A stretch of 46,676 bases of DNA, from the NCBI GenBank assembly GCA_013138735.1, contig WTCE01000052.1:1-46676 (forward strand), in the 5' to 3' direction. Below, piece after piece: positions 1 through 9,599 of the stretch. Numbering within the stretch: position 1 is the first letter of the stretch; each line of letters opens with the position of its first letter. The translations under genes and the position numbers were made by a program. The DNA comes from Crocinitomix sp. (lineage in GTDB: Bacteria > Bacteroidota > Bacteroidia > Flavobacteriales_D > Crocinitomicaceae). The notes beneath the pieces were generated by a model. It was not told where the DNA came from. It made no database searches and saw only the letters and a program-made list of their open reading frames with translations.

Positions 1-1
1 A

Positions 2-133
2 CATGATAAAGAAGAACCGAAACATTATGACTTTTATGGATATATTTACTATTCTGTGACATCTAGTCACAAAATAGTAAAATTTGACGAGGCAAGCCTC
101 GAGGTATTAAACCTGAAAGCGAATAAAGTGTAA
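2..133 (+). CDS. C-terminal end of an unidentified protein, cut by window edge
   Basis: The frame is open from the left edge to a TAA at 131-133 and gives 43 residues ending NLKANKV. The composition (HYDFYGYIYYSV, FDEASLEVL) looks like ordinary coding sequence. The next gene starts 12 nt after this stop on the same strand, which fits an operon. No domain can be recognised from so short a tail, and its start lies outside the window. It could be a chance open frame, but position and codon use favour a real gene end. Confidence 0.5.
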   Translation, partial: HDKEEPKHYDFYGYIYYSVTSSHKIVKFDEASLEVLNLKANKV

Positions 134-145
134 ATTGCACTTGAA

Positions 146-1564
146 ATGAAACACAAATTGATCATCCTCTTTTTATTCTTGAATTGTTTTTCGGGCAGCA
201 TGGCGGCAACTGTGAAGTTGGACGTTAATTTCATTGATCACGAAAAACTGCTGCAACATAATTTTGATCCAAGAACTTATGCTAATTATCAGCAAGCATT
301 TCAGGACAGCATCAGCCTTTTTTTTAATGATTTTAAGGCAGGACAAAATGTGAAAATCATTCAAACCCTCGATCCTAACCTTTTTCCTTTTTATAGTTTT
401 TCGGCAAAGCCCGCATTGCATGATACTGTGAGACATGCTTTGCAAAAAACATTGATGAGTATCCGCCCAATTACTTCTTTATACCTGCCATTTTCTAGTG
501 AGATTATTGTGACAATTAATGGTGGTTGTAAAGATCGCGGTTTAGATTATTCACCTCAATTGACTAATCCTTTAAAACTGCGCCAAAGCAAATACGAATA
601 TGGAAGTTTGCAGCAGAATTTTGATTTTTTAAAAGACTGGATAGATTTAGGAGCCTTGCCAATTTTAAAGAAAATACTTGAAAGCGATATTGAACGTAGG
701 GGTATTCAATTGACCATTGAAGAAAGAAAAGCCTTCGCAACGCAAGAAGATGGCGTAGATGCAAATTTTATAAGTGCTGACGCAAGAAGTGCAAGATATT
801 ATGGCGCAATGCTAAAACTGAGGTTAAATAACAGCCCATTAATTGTATTTAGAGCCATGGAAACTGCTTATTCGGGCAGAATTTCATATGCGCAACGAAC
901 GTTGCAGATGGTCTATCAATTTGAATCCAATAATTCATTATTACGCTATGTAATGGATGCGTTTAATTGGCGCATGAACTATTATTTACAAAAAGAACAG
1001 GGTTTATTACAAAACGTCAGTAGCACGCACAATGCCGAACGAGATGAGGCCGATTTGGAAGTGATTCGGCAAATTTTAACAATAAATTCCATGAGCAGCA
1101 ATGCGCTAACACGCTTATTTACGCTAGTTCATGGGACGCATTATGCAGTTTACCCTTGGACGACGGAACAAATTAATTTTAAAGCATCCGATCCTATGCA
1201 CGCGGATACAATACCTGCTTTATTTAAAGAACAGGCCTATTTCAATTCACTTCGCGCTAGCACAACAGAAATGTTTATAGATGCTGAAACATTTGATGAT
1301 GATTTTCCTAAATATGCCGAGATTGCGCTTAAATTAGGAGACTATGATTTTGCTGCAGATCTTTATTGGCTCTTAGAAAATCGAGCAATTGAAGCACTTG
1401 ATGCAAATGCCGGAGAATATCGCTTTCGACGGTTTTACGCGCTACATAAATTAAATCCTGATGCAACAATTGACAAAAAAACAAAAAGAATGTTCAAACG
1501 TTTGGACAAAAAATTACGTAAAGCTATGAAAAGGCATCCACGTTATAAAAATTTTAAAAACTAG
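146..1564 (+). CDS. Secreted hypothetical protein, 472 aa
   Basis: The product starts with a Sec signal peptide (basic MKHK, hydrophobic IILFLFLNCF, then SGSMAA), so it is exported. The mature part is mostly helical-looking with many aromatic residues and no lipobox or T9SS tail. The last 35 residues are very basic (KKTKRMFKRLDKKLRKAMKRH). I recognise no domain. The start ATG at 146 is directly followed by the signal peptide. The next gene begins 3 nt after the stop, so the two are very likely co-transcribed, perhaps with the partial gene upstream. A periplasmic or outer-membrane role is inference only. Confidence 0.8.
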   Translation: MKHKLIILFLFLNCFSGSMAATVKLDVNFIDHEKLLQHNFDPRTYANYQQAFQDSISLFFNDFKAGQNVKIIQTLDPNLFPFYSFSAKPALHDTVRHALQKTLMSIRPITSLYLPFSSEIIVTINGGCKDRGLDYSPQLTNPLKLRQSKYEYGSLQQNFDFLKDWIDLGALPILKKILESDIERRGIQLTIEERKAFATQEDGVDANFISADARSARYYGAMLKLRLNNSPLIVFRAMETAYSGRISYAQRTLQMVYQFESNNSLLRYVMDAFNWRMNYYLQKEQGLLQNVSSTHNAERDEADLEVIRQILTINSMSSNALTRLFTLVHGTHYAVYPWTTEQINFKASDPMHADTIPALFKEQAYFNSLRASTTEMFIDAETFDDDFPKYAEIALKLGDYDFAADLYWLLENRAIEALDANAGEYRFRRFYALHKLNPDATIDKKTKRMFKRLDKKLRKAMKRHPRYKNFKN

Positions 1565-1567
1565 CCC

Positions 1568-2665
1568 ATGAAGTTACTCTCTATCTTATTCATTCTCTTT
1601 ATTTCAAATCATGCTACGTCGCAAGAAATTACGGTAAGTACTGTTGTTCCTTTGGATGGTGCAGTTTGGGAAACGTCTGGCTTAATTTGGTTGGAAGATC
1701 GACTCATTACGCACAATGATTCTGGGGGAGGCCATTATTTATACGAAATTGATACGGTTGATGGCGAGGTAATGCGAACAGTTATTGTTGCCAACGCTGC
1801 CACTAGCGATTGGGAGGACATTTGCTATGATGCTGATTATATTTACGTTGGCGATTTTGGCAACAATGCCGGAACTCGAACAGATTTGCGCATCTTTCGT
1901 ATTTCGATCACCGATTATTTAACAACTCCAACCGATACTGTTTATTGCGATACAATTGCTTTCAACTATGCCGATCAAGTTGATTTTGAACCAGGTGTTT
2001 ACACGACCAATTATGATGCTGAAGCATTTATTGCTTATAATGATAGCCTTTATTTATTTAGTAAAAACTGGGGTAATTTGGAGACGAATGTTTATTCAAT
2101 TCCAAAAGAACCAGGCGATTATACGGTTTCAATAATCGACAATTTTGACACGGACGGTTTAGTTACCGGTGCGGCATATGATGCTGAAAAAAACGAAATT
2201 TTACTCTGTGGCTATAATTTTATTACCCCTTTTTTGTTTTTTATAAAAGGCTTTAGTGGTACTGAATTTTCTGAAGCGGATTTACTGAGGGTTTCACCGA
2301 GCTTTGAAGGATCTTTTCAAATTGAAGGAGTTACAGCTCTGGGGAATCATAGCTTTTTTGTGAGTTCTGAAAAGGTAGATACAGGCGGATCTTTTTTACA
2401 CCGCGTTAATGTTTCTAATTTTGCGGGAACGGCAGCAGTAAAGGCAGAGAGCATTCGCATTTATCCTAAAAGGGTAACATCTATACTTCGTGTGTCTGGA
2501 GATCAAGTCTATAAAATTCAAATTTTTAACGCATATGGGCAGCTCGTCTTATCTGCTTCTGGAAATGAAATTAATATGAGTTCTATGCAGCGTGCGGCCT
2601 ATTATGTTAATGTATTGAACATGAATAATGAAGTGCTGCTTAGCGATAAAATAATTAAGATGTAG
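1568..2665 (+). CDS. Secreted beta-propeller-like protein with T9SS type A sorting tail
   Basis: A signal peptide (MKLLSILFILFISNHATSQ) is followed by about 270 residues rich in short beta strands with repeated glycine/aspartate turns (THNDSGGGHYLYEID, YVGDFGNNAG, YDAEAFIAYND), which resembles a SMP-30/NHL-like propeller; this fold assignment is inference. The last ~75 residues (IRIYPKRV, then KIQIFNAYGQLVLSASG, ending LLSDKIIKM) form a T9SS type A sorting domain, so the protein should cross the outer membrane through the type IX system and be released or anchored at the surface. It follows the preceding secreted-protein gene by 3 nt. Substrate or enzymatic activity cannot be told. Confidence 0.8.
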   Translation: MKLLSILFILFISNHATSQEITVSTVVPLDGAVWETSGLIWLEDRLITHNDSGGGHYLYEIDTVDGEVMRTVIVANAATSDWEDICYDADYIYVGDFGNNAGTRTDLRIFRISITDYLTTPTDTVYCDTIAFNYADQVDFEPGVYTTNYDAEAFIAYNDSLYLFSKNWGNLETNVYSIPKEPGDYTVSIIDNFDTDGLVTGAAYDAEKNEILLCGYNFITPFLFFIKGFSGTEFSEADLLRVSPSFEGSFQIEGVTALGNHSFFVSSEKVDTGGSFLHRVNVSNFAGTAAVKAESIRIYPKRVTSILRVSGDQVYKIQIFNAYGQLVLSASGNEINMSSMQRAAYYVNVLNMNNEVLLSDKIIKM

Positions 2666-3025
2666 TTTCCGCGCTTCGCGGGATTTGTTTGTTGAAGTTT
2701 AATATCAATAACCCCGGCTCAATTTTTATTTTCGCATGCCCATAGAGATCCCGAAGCTATTTGAATTTGGCCATATTTGAACTGTTTTTTTTTTGCAATC
2801 TTGTGGTCGCAGGATTGCAAATCCAGCGAAGCTCATTTAGGAGAAAAATTACAAAAATAATCCTGCGAAGCGGAGGTTTTTTTGAAGAAATGTTCAGTGA
2901 AATGAACGCGAAAAACGCTGGTCAAGCTGATATTCGCTGATTTTTAATTTGTGGATCATAGAAGACGTACATGAAGTGTTTGTGAACAGTAATAGATTGC
3001 AATTCCTTACTCTGTATTCAAGCCT
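2666..3025. other. 360-bp non-coding stretch between convergent genes
   Basis: No convincing ORF was seen. It holds a short GC hairpin just after the upstream stop (2669-2681), an inverted repeat TTGCAATC...GATTGCAA at about 2793-2820, and GCGAAGC or its complement at three places (about 2674, 2826, 2866). The gene on the left runs forward and the gene on the right runs in reverse, so both transcripts end here. Confidence 0.6.
2669..2690 (+). terminator. Weak hairpin after the T9SS propeller gene
   Basis: CCGCG (2669-2673), a three-base loop, then CGCGG (2677-2681) followed by a mixed T-rich stretch GATTTGTTTG. It sits 3 nt after the stop codon. The stem is short and the T run is interrupted, so termination is possible but not sure. 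Confidence 0.35.
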
Positions 3026-3412
3026 CTAAAAGTGTGATGCATCAAACTCAATATCTGGAAATACGCGTCCACCTTTAAAAGAATAAAAGAACAGGATTAA
3101 GAGGATAAATCCGATTAGCATAATGGCAGGAATGGATAGATACACGCCTCCTAAATCAAGTAACAATGTTACGACATAATGAATGAGAGTAAAAATTCCA
3201 AAAGCAATGTAAATCATTTTTTGGCGCTTTTTAATTCCACGCACAATGACTTTAAAATCTCGCTCGACGGCTTCTTTTTTCACATCTGGATGCCTCAGAA
3301 CTTTTTTAAGACCCGTTATTTTCTCCATATCCCGATTGAATTTATTGGCACCTCTTGAAAAGATGATCAAATGTCCTAGGGCAAATAGAAAACTCAGTAC
3401 AATTGGGTCCAT
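3026..3412 (-). CDS. Small membrane protein, 128 aa
   Basis: Three hydrophobic segments are visible: near the N-terminus (PIVLSFLFALGHLIIF), in the middle (IYIAFGIFTLIHYVVTLLL) and towards the C-terminus (IPAIMLIGFILLILFFYSF). A basic, charged stretch of about 45 residues separates the first from the second (KKVLRHPDVKKEAVERDF). It ends with an acidic tail. It resembles small inner-membrane proteins common in Bacteroidota, but I cannot name a family. It starts 9 nt after the accC stop on the same strand and so is probably the last gene of the tamB-accC operon. Its function is unknown. Confidence 0.75.
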   Translation of the reverse strand: MDPIVLSFLFALGHLIIFSRGANKFNRDMEKITGLKKVLRHPDVKKEAVERDFKVIVRGIKKRQKMIYIAFGIFTLIHYVVTLLLDLGGVYLSIPAIMLIGFILLILFFYSFKGGRVFPDIEFDASHF

Positions 3413-3421
3413 AAACTCGGA

Positions 3422-4888
3422 TTATCGATTTGCTCTCCAAGCTGACGGATTATCCGAAATTGCTTCAGGTTCGGCTGCTTTTTTAGTTGATTTGAATAGT
3501 TTATAAGCTGCTAAAGCAATGTCAGGAGCAACATCAGATCGCAAGATTTCTGGTTTAAAATAATCCCCTACAAAGTTGATTGTAAAGTTCCCGTTTCTAA
3601 ATTCGGGATGATTAATTGCAAAACGGCAGAAACCTAATGTGGTGCTAAAACCTGCAATTTCGTATTCATTTATGGCCTTTATTGTTTTTTCAATTGCGAT
3701 TTCCCTATTTTCAGCATGAACAACCAATTTTGCAATCATTGGATCATACATCAACGGAATTTTCATGCCTTGCTCATAACCATCATCAACCCGAACTCCT
3801 AGTCCAGTTGGGCGCTTATAATGAACCAACGTACCTAAATCTGGCAAAAAATCGTTTTCAGGATCCTCAGCATATACTCTAATTTCAATTGCATGTCCGT
3901 CGATTTTCACATCTTCTTGCGTAAAAGTTAGTGCCTCGCCACGCGCTACTTTTATTTGCTCTTCTACCAAGTCTAAGCCCGTTATCATTTCTGTAACCGG
4001 ATGTTCTACTTGCAAACGGGTGTTCATTTCTAAGAAGAAGAAATTTTTGTCTTTATCCAATAAAAACTCAACAGTTCCAACCCCTTCATAGTGACATGAG
4101 CGAGCTACATTAATTGCAGCTGCTCCCATTTTAGCACGTAAAGCAGCATCAACAACTGGCGAAGGCGCTTCTTCTACCACTTTTTGGTGTCTTCGCTGAA
4201 TCGAACATTCCCGTTCATTTAAATGCAGTACATTATCGTGTTGATCGGCTATAATTTGAATTTCTATATGTTTGGGTTGTTGCACGAATTTCTCGATAAA
4301 TACCGCACCATTTCCAAAAGAAGAGATGGCTTCAGATACAGCACGATCGAACTGACTTTCAAACTCAGCACTATTCTCTACAACGCGCATTCCTTTTCCT
4401 CCACCCCCAGCAGATGCTTTAATCAAAATTGGGTAACCAATGCCCTCTGCAATTGTTTTTCCTTCTTCAATATCAGTAATCTCTTTATCGGTTCCGGGAA
4501 CCATTGGAACATCAAATGCTTTAACCGCTTGTTTGGCATCCAACTTATCGCCCATCACATTAATTGCTTCAATTGAAGGTCCAATAAATTTCATTCCCGC
4601 ATCTTGAACACGTTGCGCGAATATAGAATTTTCAGATAAAAATCCGTAGGCCGGATGAATACCATCTGTATTGGTTTTAATGGCAATATTTAAGACCTTA
4701 TCCATGTTCAAATAACTCGTTGATGGGGTTGATTCTCCCAAGCAATAAGCTTCATCTGCATATTTAACAAATGGCGCATCAGCATCAGCGTCTGAATAAA
4801 CAGCTACACTTGTAATATCCATTTTCCGCAATGTTCTCATTATTCGCAATGCAATTTCGCCTCTATTTGCTACCAATACTTTTTTCAT
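3422..4888 (-). CDS. accC: Acetyl-/acyl-CoA carboxylase, biotin carboxylase subunit
   Basis: It carboxylates the biotin of a carrier protein using ATP and bicarbonate, the first half-reaction of acetyl-CoA (or propionyl-CoA) carboxylase. The N-terminal motif VLVANRGEIALRI (4-16) opens the biotin-carboxylase N domain. The ATP-grasp glycine loop KASAGGGGKGMR lies at 157-168 and the active-site strand EMNTRLQVEHPVTE at 287-300. At 488 aa it is about 40 residues longer than E. coli AccC, the excess being a C-terminal tail (KKAAEPEAISDNPSAW). No biotinyl domain is fused, and no carrier or carboxyltransferase gene lies in the window. The start codon overlaps the upstream tamB-like stop as ATGA (4885-4888), implying translational coupling. 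Whether the acceptor is acetyl- or propionyl-CoA cannot be decided here. Confidence 0.93.
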   Translation of the reverse strand: MKKVLVANRGEIALRIMRTLRKMDITSVAVYSDADADAPFVKYADEAYCLGESTPSTSYLNMDKVLNIAIKTNTDGIHPAYGFLSENSIFAQRVQDAGMKFIGPSIEAINVMGDKLDAKQAVKAFDVPMVPGTDKEITDIEEGKTIAEGIGYPILIKASAGGGGKGMRVVENSAEFESQFDRAVSEAISSFGNGAVFIEKFVQQPKHIEIQIIADQHDNVLHLNERECSIQRRHQKVVEEAPSPVVDAALRAKMGAAAINVARSCHYEGVGTVEFLLDKDKNFFFLEMNTRLQVEHPVTEMITGLDLVEEQIKVARGEALTFTQEDVKIDGHAIEIRVYAEDPENDFLPDLGTLVHYKRPTGLGVRVDDGYEQGMKIPLMYDPMIAKLVVHAENREIAIEKTIKAINEYEIAGFSTTLGFCRFAINHPEFRNGNFTINFVGDYFKPEILRSDVAPDIALAAYKLFKSTKKAAEPEAISDNPSAWRANR

Positions 4889-7800
4889 GCTTTAAAATTT
4901 ATTAAGTTCAAATTTTTTCTTTTATCTACAATTAGTGCTTGTTTCAATGGAATATTACTCATGTCAATTACAAAACTACCTTCAAATGTTGACGGTGTTT
5001 TAATTTGAGGTTGAATAATATACCCTGTCGTTGTCGTATCAGGTTTTGATCCTGTATCCATAAGTTCTCGAGCACCTTCAACGGCTTTCTTTTTACCATT
5101 GGCTTTGTCTTTCTTCAAATCAACGTCATTCTCTTTTTTGCGGAAAATATTGAGGAAGGTTTGTAGGAGTCTTGATTCTTTCCAAGTTCCAAATGTTTCT
5201 TCGTAGTGTAAACTAACGCCTTGTGTAAATGGTCCTTTTTCAGCATCCGTTCCGTGGTTTGATTCGTTGAAGGCATTTACCGTAAATGTACCATCTTCGT
5301 TTAACTTATATTCAACACGAATGTCTCCAATTAGTCCGTTCGTCTCATCCTCGCCAGTAACAACGCCTAAACTTGTTATAATTGTCAGTTTTTCGTTTAA
5401 ATCACGTTCATAATTGACACTTCCACCATCACCTATATCAATAGTAAGACCTTGATCAAAACTTTCTAAAATTCCGTTTATTTGGCCTTCAAGGGCCGTT
5501 TCTATTGTATTACCATCTCCACTTGACGTTCCGTTGGTAGAGAGGAATCGATCTAATGCAACAAGAGCAAAAAACTGCTTACTCAAATTATCTGTATTCC
5601 CATTAATAGTTGCGATTGCATCTTGCCCTTCTCGGTTAGCTAATGGCGCTGAAATATCAAATGTAATTTCTGGATCCATCAGTTTACGTCTCATGACTAA
5701 AGTCGCAAAAACATCTTCTTTTGTCTTCCCAACATCATCTGACCCTTGCGGCATAATTGGTTTTAAAGAGGTGTTCGTTTTATATGAGGCTTGAATGTCA
5801 ATTATAGCGTCATAAGGGGATTTGGTCCATTTCAAGGTGCTATTCTCTTTAATAAAAAATTCCTTTTTCACCAGTCCTTTAACATTCATTTTATACTGTC
5901 CTTTGAGGATTGTATAATCACCGAACATATCCATTTCACCATATTCATCAACGTTGAGTGTAAGATCTCCTTCTCCAAATTCTACTTCAATTTGATCTTC
6001 ATAAATTGGATCAAATATAATGGTCGCTTTGGTTTCTTTGGTGAGATTAAAATTCATATTCATGACCAAACCAGATGTTTCTAATTGATTTGGATCATCA
6101 TTTAATTCATCCAAATTAAGTACTGGTACAATTGTATCATAAACAATAAATGAAGATTCTTCTAAATCTCCTGTTCCGTACATAGCCAATTTAATATCGG
6201 TACCAGGCTGGGTGGTTGCATTAACGGTGATTTCAGTAAGCCCTTCGTAACCAAAAATATTTACATCTCCCGTGATATAAGCTTTTCCATAATAAAAGTC
6301 ACCATCCTTATAATTGGTATTCATGACTAAAAAACGCTCAGAAACCAATGGGCCTTCCATATCAAGTGTAATGTCGTAATTCCAATCTCCCCAATCATAA
6401 TGATAAATTTGCATGGACGCAATTGCATTATTTCCTTCCTGATCGGTAACACTCATATAGTCTACAATAATTTCGTCATGTCCAAAGTTAATGCCGCCTG
6501 AAGCGCCATACGTTACATTAAACATAGGCACTTTAACACTGGCGGTAACCACGTCTAGTTTTCCTTTTATAATCGGATCAGTAACCTCACCTGAAATGGA
6601 TATTTTGCCATTTAAAATTCCGGATATATCGGTATATAAATCAGGGTCAGCAAAGGCATTTAAAAAACCAATATCTGTATAGTCAAAAATAAGATCTAGC
6701 TCAATATTGTCCCGCTCCTTTTCTGTAAAATAATTCCCCTTAAATTTAAATGTTTCCTTCTTCTCACGTTCTAAACCGCCTTTGATCCCTATACTATTCG
6801 TTTCTTTATCCCATTGATTGTCCACCAATAAATCTCCCACCAATTCGCCCTCAATAATAAAGTTTTTAATCTCAGAAAAGGATGAAAACCGAATGTTATC
6901 ATATACATCTGCAACGCCACCCTCGATATTTAAAATACCGCCTATATTAATACCGCTCATCAAACCATTTAATGATGCTAAATCAAAGTCTCGAACACTA
7001 AAATAGAGCCAATCTTTAGGATTCCGTGAAACCCTGCCATGAACATCAATTAAATGATCTCCATTTACAATTTCAAAATCGGTGAACTCAAGTAATTCAT
7101 TATTCCACAGTAATACAGAGGATGGATTAACCACCCATCTTTGTGATTTTAAAAAGAAAAATGAAGGCTTAAATTCAGTAATAATATCTTTATCTTCTTC
7201 CAAAAATGTATTAAATGCAAATAATGCTGGTTCTACATTGCCCAAGGCATCCCAACCTACGTTAGTAGAAAATTTGTTGTTTTTAACATAGCAGAAAAGT
7301 GCTGCATTTGACACACCTAAACTATCATTTATTTCCACTTTTGAAATTTGAAATTGAACATTGGCGCGCACACTATCAAAATGGCTCTCTAATTGAATAT
7401 CTGAAAATTTCATTTCTTCATACATTACTAGCTCTGAAGCAATGTCAAAATTCAGTTTAAGATCCGTTGCATTGTAATTAGATCGGACCCTAGAATCCTC
7501 CGCAACAAAGATTTCCTCTTCTACAAATTGGAAGAGCGGATTCACATCTTTTAAGTCGATCTCTAAATCAAAAAATTCGTTTTTCGTTTTACTTATATCC
7601 AAAGGTTCCACAATATTATTGGCAACCCGCGACAATTGGTTTTGAATAATTGGCCACATTTCCAATAAATCATATTTACCTGCTAATCTTAAATCTAACA
7701 ATTGAGATGTTAATGTAATACTGTCTGAAACTGGATCTCGCTTAATTTTCAGACGCAAACTGTCCAAATTAAGGTTAATGTCGTCTTCTTGATAGTTGAA

Positions 7801-9519
7801 ACCTTCGACAAATACAGATCCGTTAATGGTTTCTAATGATGTTCCAGTAATTTCAACATGTATCTTCGATTTTAATTTTTCAATTACACCGTCAGTTCTA
7901 TTGGTTAATCCTGAAAGAACGGCACTGTCAATAAGGACGTCGAACTTAAATTTCATATTTCCTTTTAGATCAACGGAGCCATCATAATTCAATGCTAAAT
8001 TATCATCCTTGACATCAATTACTCCTGTAAAAACTTCATTTGCAAAACGCCCTTGGCGAATATTAATTCCGTTATAATTATAGTCGTTAAGCATTATCTC
8101 ATCAAATTGACCTTTAAACTTAATATCCATTTCATCTAAATTCAATCCTTTAGATCCTTTTCCGATAGAAAGATAACCTGTTGTTTTCCCCAACAAGCTA
8201 TTGCCTGATAAGGCGCCCAAATCTAAATTAGTGACCTGCACATCTTTCCAAAGTCCTTCCCTACCTGATTCGTAATAATAGATGTTTTCAGCACTATCTT
8301 TCTTAAATTTCAGTCCATATTCCGAAGTAACATTCCCAAGCCCCGAAGTCAAGTCTCCGTCTACCACAAAATTATTTAAGACCCCTGTAAAATGTCCATT
8401 TTTCAATTGAATTAAACCTGCACCTGCCATTGATGATGGTAATTGTAAATAATCGTCTCCTCCCAAAAATGGTGTTAATTTTAATCTTTGGACATCCGTT
8501 ACTGTAGTTTGGAAATGGGTGATTTTATCTTGAAAAAATACATCTCCATGATCTAAATCTGGAATTTGAAAATCGCCACGAATGATGGTTGAATCCAATA
8601 AGGTTATGTCTGTATTCAACAACTTCAATCCATAAACCTGTCCAGATATGTCTATATTATTGAGATTCACAATTGCGTCCATCCCCTGAATGGCAGGAAC
8701 AAAATACCCAATATCCACCAAATCTAGTCTGGTGTTTCTCACATTTCCATTGATCCTAACGTTGTGTACAAAGTTTGAAAAATCTGATGCGCCATTTGGC
8801 GTTAATAATTCTAGACTATCTGAAATTAAAACGGAATTATTCAACCCTAAAACCAAATTAGCTAAACCAATGCGAGTTGAACTATAGGATACATCAGATG
8901 AAAACTTGGTTAAAACCAAACCACTCCGTTCTTTAAAATGTAAGTTATTTATTTTAGCTTGAATCACTCCTGCTTCCATTCCAAAGTCAGAAAACTCACC
9001 GCTTAAATTTTTCACGGCTAAATTCGAATAATCAACTCCGTAATTAAGTTTTTTTGCGTTTTGATCCTGGTAAACAAAATTGATATTATTCAAAGCGATT
9101 TTTTGAACATTCACCTTGAAATCCGCTGATGCTGTAGTATCTACCTCATCACTCGCAAAATAATCGACAATATGTTGGAAATTTAAAGTAGAATCATTCT
9201 TATACTTTATAATATTCACATTCGCGTTTGTTAATGCAACTTCCTCAATATCTACAAATGATTTCTTTATACTAAAATCGCTAATATTTATACGAATATC
9301 TTCCGAATACAAGAGGGTATCTTTGATTTTATCTTCTACATAAACACCTTCAATATCAACCAAATCGAAAAACACAATATCAACTTTGTCGATACGAACT
9401 TCGGTTTTTAATTGATTGGATAGATAAGACGCGACTTGCTGCGCTAAAAATGTTTGAAACCAAGAGGTTCTAATTCCAAAAGCAAAAATTATTAAAACCA
9501 AGATAATTAATTCGACCAA
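4885..9519 (-). CDS. tamB: TamB-like translocation/assembly module protein, 1544 aa
   Basis: A long AsmA/TamB-type protein: an N-terminal membrane anchor (VELIILVLIIFAFGIRTSW), then more than 1,300 residues of repeating short beta strands, ending in the DUF490/TamB C-terminal domain (DEYGEMDMFGDYTILKGQY, GLVKKEFFIKENSTLKW, RDLNEKLTIITSLG). TamB-family proteins bridge inner and outer membranes and are linked to outer-membrane assembly or lipid transport. The reported start is TTG at 9519, but the frame stays open upstream to 9594 and encodes a basic segment (KLKKILKGIGASIHVL) just before the anchor, as expected for a true N-terminus. The real start is therefore probably further upstream, at a non-ATG codon. 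It is divergent from tsaD and overlaps accC by 4 nt. Confidence 0.88.
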   Translation of the reverse strand: MVELIILVLIIFAFGIRTSWFQTFLAQQVASYLSNQLKTEVRIDKVDIVFFDLVDIEGVYVEDKIKDTLLYSEDIRINISDFSIKKSFVDIEEVALTNANVNIIKYKNDSTLNFQHIVDYFASDEVDTTASADFKVNVQKIALNNINFVYQDQNAKKLNYGVDYSNLAVKNLSGEFSDFGMEAGVIQAKINNLHFKERSGLVLTKFSSDVSYSSTRIGLANLVLGLNNSVLISDSLELLTPNGASDFSNFVHNVRINGNVRNTRLDLVDIGYFVPAIQGMDAIVNLNNIDISGQVYGLKLLNTDITLLDSTIIRGDFQIPDLDHGDVFFQDKITHFQTTVTDVQRLKLTPFLGGDDYLQLPSSMAGAGLIQLKNGHFTGVLNNFVVDGDLTSGLGNVTSEYGLKFKKDSAENIYYYESGREGLWKDVQVTNLDLGALSGNSLLGKTTGYLSIGKGSKGLNLDEMDIKFKGQFDEIMLNDYNYNGINIRQGRFANEVFTGVIDVKDDNLALNYDGSVDLKGNMKFKFDVLIDSAVLSGLTNRTDGVIEKLKSKIHVEITGTSLETINGSVFVEGFNYQEDDINLNLDSLRLKIKRDPVSDSITLTSQLLDLRLAGKYDLLEMWPIIQNQLSRVANNIVEPLDISKTKNEFFDLEIDLKDVNPLFQFVEEEIFVAEDSRVRSNYNATDLKLNFDIASELVMYEEMKFSDIQLESHFDSVRANVQFQISKVEINDSLGVSNAALFCYVKNNKFSTNVGWDALGNVEPALFAFNTFLEEDKDIITEFKPSFFFLKSQRWVVNPSSVLLWNNELLEFTDFEIVNGDHLIDVHGRVSRNPKDWLYFSVRDFDLASLNGLMSGINIGGILNIEGGVADVYDNIRFSSFSEIKNFIIEGELVGDLLVDNQWDKETNSIGIKGGLEREKKETFKFKGNYFTEKERDNIELDLIFDYTDIGFLNAFADPDLYTDISGILNGKISISGEVTDPIIKGKLDVVTASVKVPMFNVTYGASGGINFGHDEIIVDYMSVTDQEGNNAIASMQIYHYDWGDWNYDITLDMEGPLVSERFLVMNTNYKDGDFYYGKAYITGDVNIFGYEGLTEITVNATTQPGTDIKLAMYGTGDLEESSFIVYDTIVPVLNLDELNDDPNQLETSGLVMNMNFNLTKETKATIIFDPIYEDQIEVEFGEGDLTLNVDEYGEMDMFGDYTILKGQYKMNVKGLVKKEFFIKENSTLKWTKSPYDAIIDIQASYKTNTSLKPIMPQGSDDVGKTKEDVFATLVMRRKLMDPEITFDISAPLANREGQDAIATINGNTDNLSKQFFALVALDRFLSTNGTSSGDGNTIETALEGQINGILESFDQGLTIDIGDGGSVNYERDLNEKLTIITSLGVVTGEDETNGLIGDIRVEYKLNEDGTFTVNAFNESNHGTDAEKGPFTQGVSLHYEETFGTWKESRLLQTFLNIFRKKENDVDLKKDKANGKKKAVEGARELMDTGSKPDTTTTGYIIQPQIKTPSTFEGSFVIDMSNIPLKQALIVDKRKNLNLINFKA

Positions 9520-9558
9520 AACATGGATAGAAGCACCTATTCCTTTGAGTATTTTCTT

Positions 9559-9566
9559 TAGTTTTG
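9559..9566 (+). promoter_or_regulatory. Possible -7 box for tsaD
   Basis: TAGTTTTG matches the Bacteroidota -7 consensus TAnnTTTG and lies 33 nt upstream of the tsaD start. The nearest upstream TTTG (9544-9547) is only 11 nt away, shorter than the usual 17-23, so only the -7 match supports it. It sits inside the possible 5' extension of the divergent tamB-like gene. Confidence 0.3.
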
Positions 9567-9599
9567 TGATTTCAATTAATTTTTGATAAAAATACTAAA

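Noticed and set aside
5534-8887. Series of forward-strand frames of 60-97 codons inside the tamB-like gene
   Set aside because: They lie antisense to a long continuous gene with clear strand-repeat protein sequence; their products lack any domain and reflect codon-use shadows.
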